Both the position numbers and the translations under genes were made by a program. Under the pieces are notes generated by a model. The model was not told the origin of the DNA, ran no database searches, and saw only the letters and a list, made by a program, of their open reading frames with translations. Source: Bacillota bacterium (GTDB lineage: Bacteria > Bacillota > Clostridia > Lachnospirales > CAG-274). Taken from it: a DNA stretch of 6,172 bases. Where the stretch lies: NCBI GenBank assembly GCA_017627115.1, contig JAGAHK010000434.1, positions 1 to 6,172 on the forward strand. The letters run 5' to 3'. How positions within the stretch are numbered: position 1 is the first letter of the stretch; the number at the start of each line of letters is the position of its first letter. Positions 4,725-6,172 of this stretch are shown here, piece by piece.

Positions 4725-6172
4725 TTATTCCTGTGTTTTTTTCTTCTTTTTGTCTGCAACGAGGGATTCGGCATATGCAAAAGCGCCGTCCATCGTGGTA
4801 AAGAATTTCTCCTTGCCCATTCTGTCCTCGCAGCCGAATTTCTGGAGTACCTTGTAAGGCTGGGGATTGAGCTCGGCATAAAGCACGGTTATATTGTTCT
4901 TTTTGCAGTAGTCGATGGTCTTTCTTAAAGAGTCCACCAGTGTGCCGTCTATATTAGGCACATTTTTCATACGCAGTATAAGCACATCGCTTTTTACGTT
5001 CATCTGCTTCATTATATCCATAAAGCGTGTGGAAGCACCGAAGAACATCGGACCTGCGAACTCGTATACAAGTATCTCGTTGTTGATATACTTGTGAGTA
5101 TCGTTTTCGTGCTCTTTGGATACCGTGTTTATCTCGAAAGATTCGCTCATGCGCTTGATGAAAAGGAACATTGCAAGCACCATGCCGAATTCTATTGCTA
5201 CAACAAGGTCAAATACTACCGTCAGCACAAAGGTGAGTATAAGCACCGAAAAGTCGCTTTTTGTGGTCTTGTAGATAAGGGCGAATTCTTTGAACTCGCA
5301 CATATTTATGCTTGTTACTATAAGTATGGCAGCCAGCGTGGTCATTGGAATGAGCTTTGCAAGCGGCATGGCTGCAAGCATTATTATCAGCAGTGCAAAA
5401 GCGTGTACCATGCCCGCAACGGGTGTTCTGCCGCCGTTTTTGATGTTTGCCGCCGTTCTTGCAATAGCGCCCGTAGCAGGCAGACCGCCGAAGAGCGCAC
5501 TTGCGATATTCGCAACGCCCTGCGCTATAAGTTCCTGGTTGGAGTCGTGCTTGTCACCTGTCATACCGTCGGCAACAACTGCGGAAAGAAGGGATTCTAT
5601 ACCCGCAAGTATTGCAATGGTTATGGCGGGCTCAACAAGCGCCGATACCTTTATGCCTGCAAGAGAGGGCAGATGCGGCTTGGGTATTGCGCCGCTTATG
5701 TTGGTATATTTTGAACCGATCGTGGAAACGTCCGTCCACATACCGTTTTTCTGCAAAAGGTACACAACAGCCGTTGTAACGACAAGTGCAACGAGTGAAC
5801 CGGGTATCTTCTTGTTTATCTTGCCCCAGAAAATTATGATAAGCACCGCCGCAGCGCCTATTATGACGGCGTGGATATTTATTCTTGAAATGTTTTGCAG
5901 GTAGGATGCCCACTTTTCAAGGAATTCGGAGCTTATGCCGTCTATGTTCATGCCGAGAAAATCGTTGAGCTGTGTTGAAAACAGCGTTACGCCGATACCC
6001 GTGGTAAAACCGACGGTAATGGGGAAGGGTATGAATTTGATAACATCACCCAGACCCAGCAGGCCGAATATAATAAGGAAAATACCTGCCATAACGGTCG
6101 ATATGATAAGTCCGTCGATGCCGTATTCCGCGATTATGCCGCAGATTATAACAACAAATGCCGCCGTGGGGC
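4725..6172 (-). CDS. SulP-family anion transporter with STAS domain, 5' end cut by window edge
   Basis: This is a membrane transporter of the SulP/SLC26 family; relatives carry sulfate, bicarbonate or C4-dicarboxylates, and the substrate here cannot be decided. The frame stays open to the right edge: 26 codons upstream of the ATG at 6092 encode PTAAFVVIICGIIAEYGIDG, the usual SulP segment, so 6092 is internal. The window holds 481 residues, and about 70–100 N-terminal residues are probably missing. Numbering from the codon at 6170, the strongly conserved ESLLSAVVADGMTGDKHDSN is at 192–211 and GGLPATGAIARTAANIKNGG at 228–247. Several hydrophobic helices follow, then a cytoplasmic STAS domain at about 362–471 with the motif MKNVPNIDGT at 401–410. 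The protein ends in a lysine run (KKKKKTQE). It is the most upstream gene seen and may be co-transcribed with murA. Confidence 0.93.
   Translation of the reverse strand, partial: PTAAFVVIICGIIAEYGIDGLIISTVMAGIFLIIFGLLGLGDVIKFIPFPITVGFTTGIGVTLFSTQLNDFLGMNIDGISSEFLEKWASYLQNISRINIHAVIIGAAAVLIIIFWGKINKKIPGSLVALVVTTAVVYLLQKNGMWTDVSTIGSKYTNISGAIPKPHLPSLAGIKVSALVEPAITIAILAGIESLLSAVVADGMTGDKHDSNQELIAQGVANIASALFGGLPATGAIARTAANIKNGGRTPVAGMVHAFALLIIMLAAMPLAKLIPMTTLAAILIVTSINMCEFKEFALIYKTTKSDFSVLILTFVLTVVFDLVVAIEFGMVLAMFLFIKRMSESFEINTVSKEHENDTHKYINNEILVYEFAGPMFFGASTRFMDIMKQMNVKSDVLILRMKNVPNIDGTLVDSLRKTIDYCKKNNITVLYAELNPQPYKVLQKFGCEDRMGKEKFFTTMDGAFAYAESLVADKKKKKTQE

Noticed and set aside
4736..4742. Seven-base T run (A7 in the gene) near the end of the SulP gene, as a possible phase-variable tract
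   Set aside because: It encodes part of a Lys-rich tail after the STAS domain, so slippage would change only the last few residues. Runs of this length are common.
5094..5904. Plus-strand open frames of 206 and 204 codons
   Set aside because: Both are antisense to the conserved SulP core, overlap each other in different frames, and show no domain.
6090..6092. ATG at 6092 as start of the SulP gene
   Set aside because: The same frame is open to the window edge and encodes conserved SulP sequence (PTAAFVVIICGII), so this Met is internal.

Overview
This window is an ordinary chromosomal segment of a low-to-mid GC Gram-positive bacterium. The best guess is a gut-type Clostridia/Oscillospirales (Ruminococcus-like) genome. 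That rests on the murA–divIB–ftsZ gene order without ftsA, on GGAGG/AGGTGA-type ribosome binding sites, and on the protein sequences; the genus is inferred, not proven. All five genes lie on the minus strand. In transcription order (right to left) they are a SulP-family anion transporter (its N-terminal part is cut by the right edge), murA, an AEC-family permease, ftsQ/divIB and ftsZ. The long plus-strand reading frames are all antisense shadows of these genes.

Layout: 4725–6172 SulP transporter with a C-terminal STAS domain; 4669–4724 a short spacer carrying the murA ribosome binding site; 3382–4668 murA; 3218–3381 a spacer with a strong promoter and palindromic repeat copy B; 2297–3217 AEC permease; 2122–2296 a spacer with a strong promoter, an operator-like 13-bp palindrome and palindromic repeat copy A; 1417–2121 ftsQ/divIB; 1239–1416 an AT-rich spacer with a promoter and the ftsZ ribosome binding site; 24–1238 ftsZ. 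No spacer exceeds 300 bases, no convincing intrinsic terminator is visible anywhere, and there are no RNA genes, insertion sequences or CRISPR arrays.

How the genes fit together: MurA makes the first committed precursor of peptidoglycan. FtsQ/DivIB is part of the divisome complex that controls septal wall synthesis. FtsZ builds the ring that organises it. This is therefore a reduced wall/division cluster, interrupted by one transporter gene and preceded by another. AEC, ftsQ and ftsZ each appear to have their own SigA-type promoter, so the cluster is probably several transcription units, not one tight operon. murA has no clear promoter and may be read from upstream.

Three start sites differ from a longest-ORF reading. 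ftsZ most likely starts at a TTG behind a perfect AGGAGG. The GTG codons that would extend murA and ftsQ lie inside their Shine-Dalgarno sequences, so ATG starts 9 bases further on are preferred.

The most interesting non-coding signal is a pair of about 55-bp imperfect palindromes (2142–2198 and 3246–3299). They are about 86% identical and lie in opposite orientations. Each sits in the presumed 5' leader just upstream of a ribosome binding site. I see no previously undescribed protein system in this window.
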